From Clostridium aestuarii (GTDB lineage Bacteria > Bacillota > Clostridia > Clostridiales > Clostridiaceae), in the NCBI RefSeq assembly GCF_026735135.1, contig NZ_JAPQER010000001.1, forward strand, positions 441,500 through 505,499: a DNA stretch of 64,000 nucleotides. Reading direction: 5' to 3'. A program made the translations under genes and the position numbers. Shown here one piece after another: positions 52,849 to 64,000 of this stretch. The notes beneath the pieces are model-generated. The model was given only the letters and a program-made list of their open reading frames with translations. It was not told the DNA's origin and ran no database searches. Every line of letters starts with the position of its first letter. The stretch's first letter is position 1.

Positions 52849-55041
52849 TTAATTAAATTCATGCTCCATTTGCTCTTTATTTAATTCATCTATAATAGGA
52901 TTTGAATGCACATCCTCTTTTTCTTCAGTAGATTTAACAATATCAAAATATATTTCATACGAACCCATATCTACTTTAGATACTTTTATTCTTATTTCAT
53001 CTCCTAATCTATATATGTTTTTAGTTCTTTCTCCAATTAAGCATAAATGTTGTTCATCATATACATAGTAATCATCATCCATATTGCTTATGTGTACCAG
53101 TCCTTCTACCGTATTAGGTAACTCAACAAACATTCCAAAACTAGTAACTGATGATACTATTCCCGCATATTCTTCTCCTATTTTTTCACTCATATATTCA
53201 GCTTTCTTCAAATCATCTACTTCTCTTTCAGCCTCTTCCGCTGCTCTTTCCATTTCTGAAGACTGTTCTGCCGCGTAAGCTGTAGCTTTTTCAAGCTGTT
53301 TAACTCGATTACCATCTATAGTTCCATCTAATGACTCTTTAATTACTCTATGAATTATTAAATCTGGATATCTTCTTATTGGTGAAGTAAAATGACAATA
53401 ATATTTTGCTGCAAGTCCAAAGTGTCCTACACATGCAGGCGAATATCTTGCTTGTTGCAATGAACGAAGAAGTAATGTGTTTACTACTGTTTCTTCTTTT
53501 TTACCTTTAACTTTCTCTACAATTTCCTGTAATGCCTTTGGATGCACTTGTTGCCCTGTCTTTACAAAATAACCTAGGTTATAAGCGAACTCCCTAAATC
53601 TTTGAAGTTTTTCTTCATCTGGATCTTCATGTATTCTATATACAAAAGGCAATTTAGTCCAATACATATGTTCTGCTACAGTTTCATTACATACAAGCAT
53701 AAACTCTTCTATCATTCTATTTGCAATTGCTCTTTCATAAGGTTTAATTTCTACAGGTTTTCCACTTGGATTTAATATTATCTTACATTCTTCAAAATCA
53801 AAATCTATAGCTCCTCTTGAGGTTCTCTTTTTATGTAATATATTGCATAATTCTTCCATGAATTTAAATTCTTCATATAAATATTCATATTTTTCAATAA
53901 GTTCTTTATCATTATCTCTTAGTATTTTAGTAACATCACTATAAGTCATTCTCTCATTAGTTTTTATAATACTTTTAGTTATAGTATAATCTACCACTTT
54001 TCCATCTTTATTTATCTCCATAAAACAACTCATAGCAAGTCTATCCACTTTAGGATTTAAGCTACAAATTCCATTTGATAATTTTTGAGGAAGCATTGGG
54101 ATAACTCTATCTATCAAATAAACAGATGTAGCTCTTTTTAAAGCTTCTTTATCTAACGGATTATTCTCTCTTACATAGTGAGATACATCAGCAATATGAA
54201 CACCTAAATAATAATTTCCATTAGGAAGCCTATCTATAGATACAGCATCATCTAAATCCTTAGCATCAGCACCATCTATAGTAACCATTTTTATTTCTCT
54301 TAAATCTTCTCTCTTTTTACATTCTTCTTCCATAATGTGATCTGGTATTTTTTCTGCAAACATTTCAACTTTTGGTGGAAACTGCTCGGGAAGTTTGTGC
54401 TTCTTTATTATTGTTAAAATATCTATACCTTTTTCCCCTTTTTTACCCAATATCTCTATAACTTTTCCCTCAGGATTTCTTCTTTTGCCAGGCCATTCAA
54501 CTATCTCAACTATTACTATATCTCCCTCTTTAGCTCCATTTTTATCTGTCTTTGATACAAAAATATCCTGAGTTATTTTTTTATCCTCTGAAATTACAAA
54601 CCCAAAATTTTTACTTGCTTCGTATACACCTATTATAGTTTTATTAGCTCTTTCAAGTATGCGTATTATTTCTCCTTCGCATTTTTTACCATTTTTTTCT
54701 CCTCTAGTAATCTTAGCTACTACTCTATCCCCATGCATTGCACCATTCATAAATGAAGAATTTATAAATACATCTGCTATTTCTTCATCTGGAATAACAA
54801 ACCCAAACCCTCTTTGATGAACTTGAAGCTTTCCAGTTATAAGTCCCATTTTTTCTGGTATTCCATAGTGATTTGTACGAGTTTTTATTATACTACCTTC
54901 GACTTCCATAGTAGCCAACATTTTTTTAAAATCCTTCATATCCCTTTTTGATATTCCAAAAACTCGTGCAAGTTCTTGTATATCCATAGGCTTATATGCT
55001 TGTTCTTTCATAAACTCTAAAATTATATTTTTTATATTCAT
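52849..55041 (-). CDS. rnr: Ribonuclease R
   Basis: A 730-residue RNase R: N-terminal helix-turn-helix/cold-shock domains, an RNB catalytic domain with the Asp set DGADAKDLDDAVSI, and a C-terminal S1 domain (YAGIVSSVTSFGMFVELPNTVEGLVHISNM). A 3'-5' exoribonuclease that degrades structured RNA and, with SmpB/tmRNA, faulty mRNA. GGAGGGG precedes ATG 55041 by about 6 nt; the longer in-frame start has no site. Confidence 0.96.
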   Translation of the reverse strand: MNIKNIILEFMKEQAYKPMDIQELARVFGISKRDMKDFKKMLATMEVEGSIIKTRTNHYGIPEKMGLITGKLQVHQRGFGFVIPDEEIADVFINSSFMNGAMHGDRVVAKITRGEKNGKKCEGEIIRILERANKTIIGVYEASKNFGFVISEDKKITQDIFVSKTDKNGAKEGDIVIVEIVEWPGKRRNPEGKVIEILGKKGEKGIDILTIIKKHKLPEQFPPKVEMFAEKIPDHIMEEECKKREDLREIKMVTIDGADAKDLDDAVSIDRLPNGNYYLGVHIADVSHYVRENNPLDKEALKRATSVYLIDRVIPMLPQKLSNGICSLNPKVDRLAMSCFMEINKDGKVVDYTITKSIIKTNERMTYSDVTKILRDNDKELIEKYEYLYEEFKFMEELCNILHKKRTSRGAIDFDFEECKIILNPSGKPVEIKPYERAIANRMIEEFMLVCNETVAEHMYWTKLPFVYRIHEDPDEEKLQRFREFAYNLGYFVKTGQQVHPKALQEIVEKVKGKKEETVVNTLLLRSLQQARYSPACVGHFGLAAKYYCHFTSPIRRYPDLIIHRVIKESLDGTIDGNRVKQLEKATAYAAEQSSEMERAAEEAEREVDDLKKAEYMSEKIGEEYAGIVSSVTSFGMFVELPNTVEGLVHISNMDDDYYVYDEQHLCLIGERTKNIYRLGDEIRIKVSKVDMGSYEIYFDIVKSTEEKEDVHSNPIIDELNKEQMEHEFN

Positions 55042-55375
55042 TTTTTCCCCTCCAATTTTATAACCCAATTTATTTAAAATAAGTTTAATCAATCTATTTT
55101 ATTTTTTGCTACTTTTATGTATAATATTCAATTTTTATTTAACTATTCTTACAAACATAATATTTATATCTAAATACTATATTAAAAGGAAGTACTAGTC
55201 AAACCTTTATACTATCTTTAAGTAAATATATTATAAATATTAATAATTTTCTAAAAATAAAAAAAGCTAAAAGTTGATATATGTTATAACCCTATTATTA
55301 ATAACATATCAACTCTCAACTTTTTTCTCAAGCTCAGCACATGCGCACATCAAAATTATTCAATATATTATTTAA
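55042..55375. other. Intergenic region between hppA and rnr
   Basis: It holds the hppA terminator hairpin (55261-55326) and AT-rich sequence that probably carries the rnr promoter. No gene was found. Confidence 0.6.
55261..55326 (-). terminator. Terminator of hppA
   Basis: GTTGATATGTTAT and ATAACATATATCAAC pair with one bulge, followed by a T-rich stretch (TTTTTTTATTTTT) on the minus strand. Confidence 0.75.
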
Positions 55376-57394
55376 CTACTTCAATAAATTAAGAAGTATT
55401 CCTCCATGATTAGCTATTACTGAAGCAAATACTAATGATACTATTGTCATAAGTTTAATTAATATATTCATAGCTGGTCCTGAAGTATCTTTAAATGGAT
55501 CTCCAACTGTATCTCCTACTACTGCCGCCTTATGTGCATTACTACCTTTTCCTCCATTTTCTCCTGATTCTATATATTTTTTAGCATTATCCCAAGCACC
55601 ACCTGCATTTGCCATAAATATAGCCATTAAAACTCCAGCTGCAACTGCACCACCTATCATACCGCCAAGTGCTTCAACTCCTAATAACATTCCCATTAAT
55701 ATTGGAGCAGTTATAGCTATTATTCCTGGAAGAATCATTTCCTTTAATGCTGCTGCTGTTGAAATATCCACACATTTTTTATAATCTGGTTTGCTTTTTC
55801 CTTCCATTATGCCAGGAATTGATTTGAATTGTCTTCTTACTTCCTCAATCATTTCATTAGCTGCCTTACCAACAGATTCCATTGTTAGCGCACCAAATAA
55901 GAATGGAAGCATAGCTCCTACTAATAATCCCACCAAAGTAACTGGATTTAATAAATCTATTTTGCTTAAATTAGTAGCTTTAGCATATGAAGCAAATAAT
56001 GCTAATGCTGTAAGCGCCGCTGAACCTATAGCAAATCCTTTACCAATAGCAGCTGTAGTATTTCCAACTGAATCTAATTTATCCGTTATCTCTCTTACAC
56101 TTGATGGAAGCTCTGACATTTCAGCAATTCCTCCAGCATTGTCAGCTATAGGTCCATATGCATCAACTGCAACAGTAATTCCTGTTGTTGATAACATTCC
56201 AACTGCTGCAAGAGATATACCATATAACCCCATAGATACATTATTTGCTCCACCCATTATATAAAACGCAACCAATACTCCTACTGCTATAAACAATATT
56301 GGAATCATCGTTGAATACATTCCAACTGCAAGTCCTGAAATAATAGTAGTTGCTGCTCCTGTTTCTGATTGATCAGCAATTTTTTTAACTGATTTATAAT
56401 CATAAGAAGTATATATTTCTGTAATTTTACCTATTAACATTCCAACAATTAACCCTGCTATTATTGAACCAAAAACTCTGAAATTTCCAAAAATATTGTT
56501 GCTTAATATACCAGTTCCAATAACAACTACAGCTCCTGCAATATAAGTTCCAGTATTAAGAGTTTTTTGTGGATTATTATTTTTACTATTACTTGCAAAT
56601 AAAATTCCAACAATTGAAGCAATAATACCTAGTGAAGCTAACATTAAAGGGAACATAACTTTTGTTGGGCTATCAGTAAATATAAATGCACCTAAAGTTA
56701 ATGCTGAAATTATTGAACCTACATAAGATTCAAAAAGATCTGCACCCATACCAGCAACATCACCAACATTATCACCAACATTATCTGCTATAACAGCTGG
56801 ATTTCTAGGATCATCTTCAGGTATTCCAGCTTCAACCTTTCCAACGAGATCTGCACCTACATCTGCTGCTTTAGTATATATTCCTCCTCCAACACGTGCA
56901 AATAATGCTATTGAGCTTGCTCCTAAGCCAAATCCTGATATAAAACTAACATTTTTATCAAAACCTAAATATAATATAGATAATCCAATTATACCTAATC
57001 CAACTACACACATGCCCATAACAGCTCCACCCGAAAAAGCTATTTTTAAAGCTTTTTTCTGTCCATGTCTTGCTGCCTCTGCTGTTCTAACATTAGCTTT
57101 TGTTGCTACTCTCATTCCGAAAAATCCAGCTAAAATAGAAAATATAGCTCCGCAAATAAAACAAATAGCTGTTTTGTAGTCTATCAGTACCCCTACCACT
57201 ATAGTAACAATAATAATAAATATTAATAAATACTTGTATTCCCTAATTAAAAATGCCATTGCACCTTCATGAATATACGCTGCTATTTCTTTCATTCTAT
57301 CATTTCCCGAGGACTCTTTACTAATCCCCTTACTTAAACCAAAGGCAAAAAACAATGCTATCACTCCACAAATTACAGGTAAATATAAACTCAC
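55376..57394 (-). CDS. hppA: Membrane-bound ion-pumping pyrophosphatase
   Basis: A 672-residue integral membrane PPase with about 16 segments. Catalytic motifs are [31 protein letters not shown] and, near the C-terminus, [34 protein letters not shown] carries Ala at the place where K+-independent enzymes have Lys (GNTTKA), so it is of the K+-dependent type. It pumps Na+ or H+ outward using PPi. GTG 57394 is used, with GGAGG about 7 nt upstream. Located between secG and rnr, which are normally adjacent. Confidence 0.94.
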   Translation of the reverse strand: MSLYLPVICGVIALFFAFGLSKGISKESSGNDRMKEIAAYIHEGAMAFLIREYKYLLIFIIIVTIVVGVLIDYKTAICFICGAIFSILAGFFGMRVATKANVRTAEAARHGQKKALKIAFSGGAVMGMCVVGLGIIGLSILYLGFDKNVSFISGFGLGASSIALFARVGGGIYTKAADVGADLVGKVEAGIPEDDPRNPAVIADNVGDNVGDVAGMGADLFESYVGSIISALTLGAFIFTDSPTKVMFPLMLASLGIIASIVGILFASNSKNNNPQKTLNTGTYIAGAVVVIGTGILSNNIFGNFRVFGSIIAGLIVGMLIGKITEIYTSYDYKSVKKIADQSETGAATTIISGLAVGMYSTMIPILFIAVGVLVAFYIMGGANNVSMGLYGISLAAVGMLSTTGITVAVDAYGPIADNAGGIAEMSELPSSVREITDKLDSVGNTTAAIGKGFAIGSAALTALALFASYAKATNLSKIDLLNPVTLVGLLVGAMLPFLFGALTMESVGKAANEMIEEVRRQFKSIPGIMEGKSKPDYKKCVDISTAAALKEMILPGIIAITAPILMGMLLGVEALGGMIGGAVAAGVLMAIFMANAGGAWDNAKKYIESGENGGKGSNAHKAAVVGDTVGDPFKDTSGPAMNILIKLMTIVSLVFASVIANHGGILLNLLK

Positions 57395-57785
57395 TTTATC
57401 TCCTCCTTTTCATCATTTTTTTATAAATTTGATTTTATAATATTACTCACTTATATCTTTATTTATATGTTTCTGAAAATATTAATAATTTTTTATAAAA
57501 AACTCAAAAACATATAATATTTTAAATACACTTCATTATATTAATTGCTTCTAAATTTAAAAAATATACACTTTAATACTATATATTTTTATTATAACTA
57601 AACTTGTCTAAAAATTCAAAATATTTTAACTTTTTCAAACAAAAATAAAGCATATAAATCTCTATTAATCAAGATTCATATGCTTTATTATAAAAACCGT
57701 TTATATTATTCTCTTTTATATTAAAAATTAATTTTTATTTTACATAAATAATTTTTATACTCTTTATTATCAAAAGTTTAAATAA
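57395..57785. other. Intergenic region between secG and hppA
   Basis: It holds the secG terminator (57644-57689) and otherwise AT-rich DNA with the presumed hppA promoter. No gene was found. Confidence 0.6.
57644..57689 (-). terminator. Terminator of secG
   Basis: AATAAAGCATATGAATC and GATTTATATGCTTTATT form a 17-bp stem with one mismatch, followed by TTTTG on the minus strand. Confidence 0.75.
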
Positions 57786-58013
57786 TTATTTTATTAAAGT
57801 TATACCCATTGTTGCTAGTGTAAATAGTACAGCCAAAACAACAGTTGCTCTAGCTAAAACTGACTCATATGTTTTTGTTTTGTTTTTAGAAAAAAATGTT
57901 TCTGATCCACTAGATACTAAATTAAATCCATCTGTCTTTCCAGGTTGTTTTAAAACAGTAATTATTAACATAACTGAAGTTATTATTTGAACAGCTGCTA
58001 AAAATTTATACAC
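57786..58013 (-). CDS. secG: Preprotein translocase subunit SecG
   Basis: A 75-residue protein with two membrane segments (LAAVQIITSVMLIITVLKQ and VLARATVVLAVLFTLATMGITLI) and the conserved FxxxxxTKT loop of SecG. It helps SecYEG translocate proteins. The start is GTG 58013, 9 nt after AGGAGG; the in-frame ATG 58031 overlaps that site and is rejected. Confidence 0.92.
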   Translation of the reverse strand: MYKFLAAVQIITSVMLIITVLKQPGKTDGFNLVSSGSETFFSKNKTKTYESVLARATVVLAVLFTLATMGITLIK

Positions 58014-58158
58014 TGCTGTATACCTCCTCATTTTTCACATATTTATATGAATATACTAACTCATGTTACCTCTAAATATTTTATCATACTGAATAGTAAA
58101 ACACAACACTCTTCTTAAATTGAAAATCAACCCCAAATCAACCATAACAATATATTTA

Positions 58159-58192
58159 AAAAGACTAATGCCAATTACAGCATTAGTCTTTT
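58159..58192 (-). terminator. Terminator of eno
   Basis: AAAAGACTAATGC and GCATTAGTCTTTT form a perfect 13-bp stem with an 8-nt loop and T run, 20 nt after the eno stop. Confidence 0.9.
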
Positions 58193-58211
58193 ATTAGAAA
58201 TTTTGAAATAA

Positions 58212-59594
<1,383 letters not shown>

Positions 59595-59722
59595 CTATTT
59601 ACAGATTCCACAATTTAGTTTTTTATTTAAAATTCATTTGCTGTTTTACATTCTTATTAATAAATTCGTTTCTTACATTATTAATTTTAAATTTTTATCT
59701 ATCAACTGGTAAACTTATAAAT

Positions 59723-61267
59723 TTAAACCCTGTCTTTAATAAGGCTCTTTCCAGTCATTTCACTTGGAATTTCTTCTTCCATTACACTAAGCATTGTTGG
59801 TGCAATATCTGCAAGTATTCCATTTTCTCTTAATTCTTTTATTTTTGCTTTATTAGACACATAAATAAATGGTACTAAATTAGTTGTATGTGCTGTCATA
59901 GGCTTTCCTGTAGAATAATCTATCATCTGCTCTGAGTTGCCATGATCTGCTGTCATAAATACAGTACCATCTTTCTCTAATATTTTATCCACAACCTTGC
60001 CTAAACATTCATCAACTGTTTCAACAGCTTTTACAGCAGCTTCTATACTTCCTGTATGTCCTACCATATCAGGGTTAGCATAATTCAATATGATTACATC
60101 ATATTCATCACTGTTTATTCTTTTTATAAGCTCATCAGTTACCTCATAAGCACTCATTTCAGGTTTTAAATCATATGTTGCAACTTTTGGTGAATTAATT
60201 AAAACTCTTTCCTCATTCTCATTTGGTTCTTCTACTCCGCCATTAAAAAAGAAAGTAACATGAGCATATTTTTCAGTTTCTGCAATTCTTAATTGCTTTT
60301 TACCTAATCTACTTATATATTCACCTAAAGTATTATTATATGATTCTGGTTTAAATGCAACTTTAACATTTTCAATAGTTTTATCATATTGTGTCATAGT
60401 AACATAAGTTAAATCTAAGTTTTCTCTGTTAAATCCAGCAAACAATTTATCATTTAGAGCTCTAGTTAATTCTCTAGCTCTATCTGGTCTGAAATTAAAG
60501 AATATAACTGAATCTCCATTTTTAATAATATCAACAGGCTTTTCATTCTTGCATATAACTGTTGGAAGAACAAATTCATCTGTCTTATTGTCATGATAAG
60601 ATTTTTCTATAGCTTCTTTAGCACTTGATGCATATTCACCATTTCCTAAAACAAGAGCATTATACGCAAGCTGTACTCTTTCCCATCTATTATCTCTATC
60701 CATAGCATAATATCTTCCACAAACAGTTGCTATAGTACCTACTCCTATTTTTTTCATATAATCTTCTATTTCATCTACATACTTCAAAGCTGATTCTGGT
60801 GAAGTATCTCTTCCATCTAGGAAAGCATGTACATATACTTTTTCTATATCATTTTGCTTAACAAGTTTTAACAGTCCTTTTAAATGTTCAATATGAGAGT
60901 GTACTCCTCCATCTGATAATAAACCCAACAAATGAAGAGAAGAATTATTTTTCTTTGCATTATTTACTGCTTTTATTAAAGCTTCATTTTTAAAGAAATC
61001 TCCATCTTCAATAGATTTTGTTATCCTAGTAAGTGCTTGATATATTACTCTTCCAGCACCTATATTCAAGTGTCCAACTTCTGAATTTCCCATTTGTCCT
61101 TTTGGTAATCCTACTGATAATCCACTTGCTCCTAATTTTGTATGTGGGTATTCATTCCATAATCTATGATAATTCGGTTTATTAGCTATTCTTACAGCAT
61201 TTCCTTCTTCACCCTCTGATATTCCAAATCCATCTAAGATCATTAACATCATTGGTTTTTTAGCCAT
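59723..61267 (-). CDS. gpmI: 2,3-bisphosphoglycerate-independent phosphoglycerate mutase
   Basis: A 514-residue Mn-dependent mutase of the alkaline-phosphatase superfamily ([26 protein letters not shown] with the phosphorylated Ser, [12 protein letters not shown]). It interconverts 3- and 2-phosphoglycerate. GGAGG lies 8 nt before ATG 61267; GTG 61276 abuts the site. It follows tpiA after 36 nt. Confidence 0.97.
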   Translation of the reverse strand: MAKKPMMLMILDGFGISEGEEGNAVRIANKPNYHRLWNEYPHTKLGASGLSVGLPKGQMGNSEVGHLNIGAGRVIYQALTRITKSIEDGDFFKNEALIKAVNNAKKNNSSLHLLGLLSDGGVHSHIEHLKGLLKLVKQNDIEKVYVHAFLDGRDTSPESALKYVDEIEDYMKKIGVGTIATVCGRYYAMDRDNRWERVQLAYNALVLGNGEYASSAKEAIEKSYHDNKTDEFVLPTVICKNEKPVDIIKNGDSVIFFNFRPDRARELTRALNDKLFAGFNRENLDLTYVTMTQYDKTIENVKVAFKPESYNNTLGEYISRLGKKQLRIAETEKYAHVTFFFNGGVEEPNENEERVLINSPKVATYDLKPEMSAYEVTDELIKRINSDEYDVIILNYANPDMVGHTGSIEAAVKAVETVDECLGKVVDKILEKDGTVFMTADHGNSEQMIDYSTGKPMTAHTTNLVPFIYVSNKAKIKELRENGILADIAPTMLSVMEEEIPSEMTGKSLIKDRV

Positions 61268-61303
61268 TTTGCTCACCTCCGCAAATCAATTAATAACTGA
61301 TAA

Positions 61304-62056
61304 TTATTTATCGTAGTTTATTATTGCAGCAAAATCTAGTGCTTTTAATGAAGCTCCGCCTATTAATCCTCCATCAATATCAGGTTGTGCCATTTGTTCT
61401 TTTATTGTAGCTGGTTTAACTGAACCACCATATTGAATTCTCATTTTTTGTGCAGTATCTTCTCCGAACATTCCTGCAACAACACTTCTTACATAAGCTA
61501 TAGTTTCATTAGCTTGCTCTGATGTAGCAGTTTTTCCAGTTCCAATAGCCCAAATTGGTTCATAAGCTATAACAGTTTTTTCAACTTGTTCCTTTGTTAA
61601 TCCTGTAAGATCAAGTTTAACTTGTTTTCCTAATACTTCTTCTGTTATATTTCCTTCTCTTTCTTCAAGAGTTTCTCCAATACAAAGTATTGGTAATAAA
61701 TTATGTTCAAAAGCTTTCTTCATTTTTTTATTTAACGCTTCATCTGTTTCAGCAAAATATGTTCTTCTTTCACTATGTCCTAATATAACATATTGTACAC
61801 CCATTTCTTCTAACATAGCTGGTGCTGTTTCTCCAGTAAATGCTCCATTTTCTTCAAAGTGCATATTTTGAGCTCCAACTTTTACATTTGTTCCTTCAGC
61901 AGCTTTTACTACTGCATCTAAGCAAATTGTTGAAGGACAAACCACTACTTCACAATTTGCATCTTTTACTAATGGTTTTAATTCTTCTACTAATTTTATT
62001 GCTTCTGAAACAGTTTTGTTCATCTTCCAGTTTCCTGCTATTATTGCTCTTCTCAT
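61304..62056 (-). CDS. tpiA: Triosephosphate isomerase
   Basis: A 250-residue TIM barrel ([14 protein letters not shown] with the catalytic Lys, [10 protein letters not shown] with His, [17 protein letters not shown] with Glu, QYGGSVKP). GAGGTG precedes the adjacent ATGs 62059 and 62056; 62056 (7 nt) is preferred and gives the family length. It isomerises DHAP and glyceraldehyde 3-phosphate. Confidence 0.97.
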   Translation of the reverse strand: MRRAIIAGNWKMNKTVSEAIKLVEELKPLVKDANCEVVVCPSTICLDAVVKAAEGTNVKVGAQNMHFEENGAFTGETAPAMLEEMGVQYVILGHSERRTYFAETDEALNKKMKKAFEHNLLPILCIGETLEEREGNITEEVLGKQVKLDLTGLTKEQVEKTVIAYEPIWAIGTGKTATSEQANETIAYVRSVVAGMFGEDTAQKMRIQYGGSVKPATIKEQMAQPDIDGGLIGGASLKALDFAAIINYDK

Positions 62057-62379
62057 CATTAAACACCTCATTTTTTTTAATTGATAGTTGAAAATTGAAT
62101 GTTGAGAGTGCGGAATGTTTTCATTCATTCAAAACCAGCTTTTAATTTGAAACATATTATAAATATAATTCATATTACTCAAAACTATCAATATCCAACT
62201 TTCTATTTAATTTTTTTATTGCTGTCTTTATTCTTAATTAAAATAACAATTTATTATTTTTAAACGTCAGATTTAACCTGCTAACACCATCATTATAAAA
62301 AATTTCCCACATGAATTTTTTACTTCCGTTTTTCACTTTGGCCCTTCAAATCTGAACTGTAATAAATAGTCGATATAGA
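62057..62379. other. 323-nt gap between pgk and tpiA
   Basis: Inside an otherwise tight glycolytic cluster. It holds a hairpin at the pgk stop (62359-62390), a possible 114-bp inverted-repeat element (62079-62192) and no gene. Confidence 0.6.
62079..62192. repeat. Possible small inverted-repeat element between pgk and tpiA
   Basis: AATTGATAGTT at 62079-62089 recurs as AACTATCAAT at 62183-62192. The 114-bp interval has no open frame. It resembles MITE-like intergenic elements, but no target duplication was seen. Confidence 0.3.
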
Positions 62380-62390
62380 CTATTTATTAC
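62359..62390 (-). other. Perfect 13-bp hairpin containing the pgk stop codon
   Basis: GTAATAAATAGTC (62359-62371) pairs with GACTATTTATTAC (62378-62390), with a 6-nt loop. The stop codon and last two codons of pgk lie in one arm. No T tract follows on the minus strand, so it is more likely a processing or stabilising structure than a terminator. Confidence 0.6.
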
Positions 62391-63576
62391 TAAGTGCTGC
62401 TATCCCTGGAAGTTCTTTTCCTTCCAAAAACTCAAGTGAAGCTCCTCCACCTGTTGAAATATGAGTCATCTTATCTCCAAATCCTAGGTTGTTTACAGCT
62501 GATGCACTATCTCCACCACCAATTATTGTAGTTGCATCTGCTTCTGCTAATGCTTCTGCAACTGCTATAGTTCCTTTTGCAAAATTTGCAAATTCAAATA
62601 CACCCATTGGACCATTCCACACAACTGTTTTAGCTTCTTTAACTGCACTTGCAAATAATTCAGCACTCTTTGGTCCTATATCTAATCCTTGTTGATCAGC
62701 TGGTATATCTCTGCCTTCCGAAATTCTTGGTTCTGCATCTTCAGCAAATCTATCAGTATAAGTAATATCTACTGGAAGTAACAATTGTACTCCTTTTTCT
62801 TCTGCTTTTTTCATCATTTCTTTTGTATATTCAATTTTATCTTTTTCTAAAAGAGAGTTTCCTATTTCATGTCCTAATGCTTTTAAAAATGTGTACGCCA
62901 TTCCGCCACCAATTATTAAAGTATCAACTTTTTCTAGTAAATTATTTATAACTCCTAATTTATCTGAAACTTTAGCACCACCAAGAATTGCAACAAATGG
63001 TCTTTTAGGATTTTCAACAGCATTACCTAAAAATTTTAATTCCTTTTGAATTAAATATCCACAAGCCGCTTCTTCAACGAACTCTGTTACTCCAACAGTT
63101 GAGCAATGAGCTCTATGAGCTGTTCCAAAAGCATCATTTACAAACACATCAGCAAGTGATGCTAATTCCTTTGAAAATTTTTCTTCATTTTTAGTTTCTT
63201 CTTTTCTATATCTTGTATTTTGAAGTAAAACAACCTCTCCAGCCTTCATATTAGCTACAGCATTTTTAGCATTTTCTCCAACTACATTATCATCTGCAGC
63301 AAATACCACTTCTTTTCCTAACATTTCTGAAAGTCTTTTAGCAACTGGTGCTAAAGATAATTCTGGTTTTGCTTCTCCTTTTGGTTTTCCAAGATGTGAA
63401 CAAAGTATAACTTTTGCATCGTTTTCTATAAGGTGTTTTATTGTTGGCATAGCTCCTACTAATCTATTCTCATCAGTAATCACTCCGTCTTTTAGTGGAA
63501 CATTAAAGTCACATCTTACTAATACTCTTTTGCCTTTAACTGTAATATCTTCTACTGTTTTTTTGTTCAGCTTCAT
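62380..63576 (-). CDS. pgk: Phosphoglycerate kinase
   Basis: A 398-residue kinase ([70 protein letters not shown]). It makes ATP from 1,3-bisphosphoglycerate. GGGGAG precedes ATG. It is the first gene of pgk-tpiA-gpmI-eno; gap is not adjacent, which is unusual. A CggR-like operator sits at its promoter. Confidence 0.97.
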   Translation of the reverse strand: MKLNKKTVEDITVKGKRVLVRCDFNVPLKDGVITDENRLVGAMPTIKHLIENDAKVILCSHLGKPKGEAKPELSLAPVAKRLSEMLGKEVVFAADDNVVGENAKNAVANMKAGEVVLLQNTRYRKEETKNEEKFSKELASLADVFVNDAFGTAHRAHCSTVGVTEFVEEAACGYLIQKELKFLGNAVENPKRPFVAILGGAKVSDKLGVINNLLEKVDTLIIGGGMAYTFLKALGHEIGNSLLEKDKIEYTKEMMKKAEEKGVQLLLPVDITYTDRFAEDAEPRISEGRDIPADQQGLDIGPKSAELFASAVKEAKTVVWNGPMGVFEFANFAKGTIAVAEALAEADATTIIGGGDSASAVNNLGFGDKMTHISTGGGASLEFLEGKELPGIAALSNK

Positions 63577-63704
63577 GATAATATCTCCCCTCTTTTTTAT
63601 AGAAAAATGTATTCTATTTTTATTAAATACTAAGTTATTTAATCTTCACTTTATTATTATGTACTTTTTTATGTATTTTTATATATTATTATTGTTCATT
63701 TCAG

Positions 63705-63740
63705 GACTTTATTAGTCCCACTTTCAACATTTTTGTCCCA
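63705..63740 (-). promoter_or_regulatory. CggR-like tandem operator upstream of pgk
   Basis: Read on the minus strand: TGGGAC-N6-GTTG-N4-TGGGAC-N6-AGTC, a 20-bp direct repeat. It has the same spacing as the Bacillus subtilis CggR operator (CGGGAC-N6-TGTC-N4, twice). It lies just downstream of a TATAAT box, as in B. subtilis gapA, where bound CggR blocks elongation and fructose 1,6-bisphosphate relieves it. Confidence 0.7.
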
Positions 63741-63745
63741 CTTCC

Positions 63746-63774
63746 ATTATAATGTAAAGTGGTAGATTTTAAAA
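63746..63774 (-). promoter_or_regulatory. Sigma-A promoter of pgk
   Basis: On the minus strand a perfect -10 TATAAT (63751-63746) is preceded after 17 nt by a weak -35 (TTTTAA). Transcription should start at the edge of the CggR-like operator. Confidence 0.55.
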
Positions 63775-63851
63775 TAGTATTTAAAAATTTTTTTTAGATA
63801 TTGACTATAAATTATATTTTTAGTACCATAATAACAAATATTAACATAAAA

Positions 63852-63893
63852 GTAAAATAGAGTACAGATACATAAATCCATACTCTATTTTAC
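63852..63893 (-). terminator. Terminator of the gene at the right edge
   Basis: GTAAAATAGAGTA and TACTCTATTTTAC form a perfect 13-bp stem with a 16-nt loop, followed by TTTTAT on the minus strand. Confidence 0.8.
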
Positions 63894-63966
63894 CTTGTTT
63901 TACATTATTTTATAATATTTTTAATAAAATAGTTTTAAAACATATCTCATATAAAAAAATTTTATT

Positions 63967-64000
63967 TTATCTTTCTCCTTTAATATACGGGTCACCATCT
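63967..64000 (-). CDS. C-terminal end of an unidentified gene
   Basis: The minus strand reads ...DGDPYIKGER-stop (TAA at 63969-63967) and is followed by a good terminator, so it is probably the true end of a gene extending beyond the window. Ten residues are too few to identify it. It does not look like the C-terminus of glyceraldehyde-3-phosphate dehydrogenase. Confidence 0.5.
   Translation of the reverse strand, partial: DGDPYIKGER

Larger units (their letters stand above)
63577..63966. other. Promoter region of pgk
   Basis: It contains the pgk leader (about 165 nt), a CggR-like operator, a TATAAT box and the terminator of the gene at the right edge. No gene was seen. Confidence 0.7.

Overview
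The window is AT-rich, densely coded chromosomal DNA of an endospore-forming, anaerobic Firmicute, most likely Clostridium sensu stricto (compare C. botulinum, C. tetani, C. cochlearium). The evidence is the base composition, GGAGG-type ribosome sites, frequent TTG/GTG starts, a trimeric [FeFe] hydrogenase, two glycyl-radical activases, a gerA-type germinant receptor, the prkA-yhbH-spoVR sporulation cluster and the order pgk-tpiA-gpmI-eno-secG-rnr-smpB-ssrA. The species cannot be fixed from sequence reading alone. No tRNA or rRNA genes, phage, insertion sequences or CRISPR arrays were seen.

Layout. 1-5.4 kb: a truncated cell-wall hydrolase (NamZ/DUF1343), a diguanylate cyclase, a YuiF-like transporter and a DUF5050 lipoprotein. 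5.6-10.7 kb: a YjjI/YjjW glycyl-radical enzyme pair behind a CcpA-like palindrome, a chemoreceptor, and pflA without pflB. 10.7-12.1 kb: a queuosine-precursor salvage operon (radical SAM gene plus queT) with a preQ1-I riboswitch whose tail can pair with the 5' side of an attenuator. 12.2-15 kb: a Lys/Asp/Tyr repeat protein, L25, a patatin and a membrane protein. 15.4-19.6 kb: hydCBA, the electron-bifurcating-type hydrogenase, with two Rex-like operators. 19.7-26.5 kb: a GHL10-like secreted protein, a SEC-C/YkgJ metal-cluster protein and a three-gene germination receptor. 26.5-31 kb: prkA-yhbH-spoVR. 31.2-32.8 kb: two paralogous, probably spore-surface proteins. 32.8-39.2 kb: YhaM, a glutaredoxin/peroxiredoxin pair, a second chemoreceptor, an E. 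coli-type YcaO and, convergent to it, a protein in which every third residue is Met for 38 triplets. 39.2-47.3 kb: deoB-punA with a LacI regulator, an M20 amidohydrolase/AbgT pair and a LarA-like racemase. 47.5-51.4 kb: YdbS/YdbT PH-domain proteins and an ArsR/flavoprotein reductase pair. 51.6-64 kb: tmRNA, smpB, rnr, a membrane pyrophosphatase, secG, and eno, gpmI, tpiA and pgk, with a CggR-type operator at the pgk promoter.

How it fits together. Central metabolism (lower glycolysis, hydrogenase, formate-lyase activation, PPi-driven ion pumping) sits with redox- and sugar-responsive control sites (Rex-like, CggR-like, cre-like). A second theme is sporulation: prkA-yhbH-spoVR, the germination receptor and at least three low-complexity or paralogous surface-type proteins, several with sequences resembling sigma-E or sigma-K promoters. 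The most unusual items are the (X-Ser/Cys-Met)n protein, the compact preQ1 attenuator, the operator architectures of hydCBA and pgk, and several perfect hairpins that include the last codons of genes.
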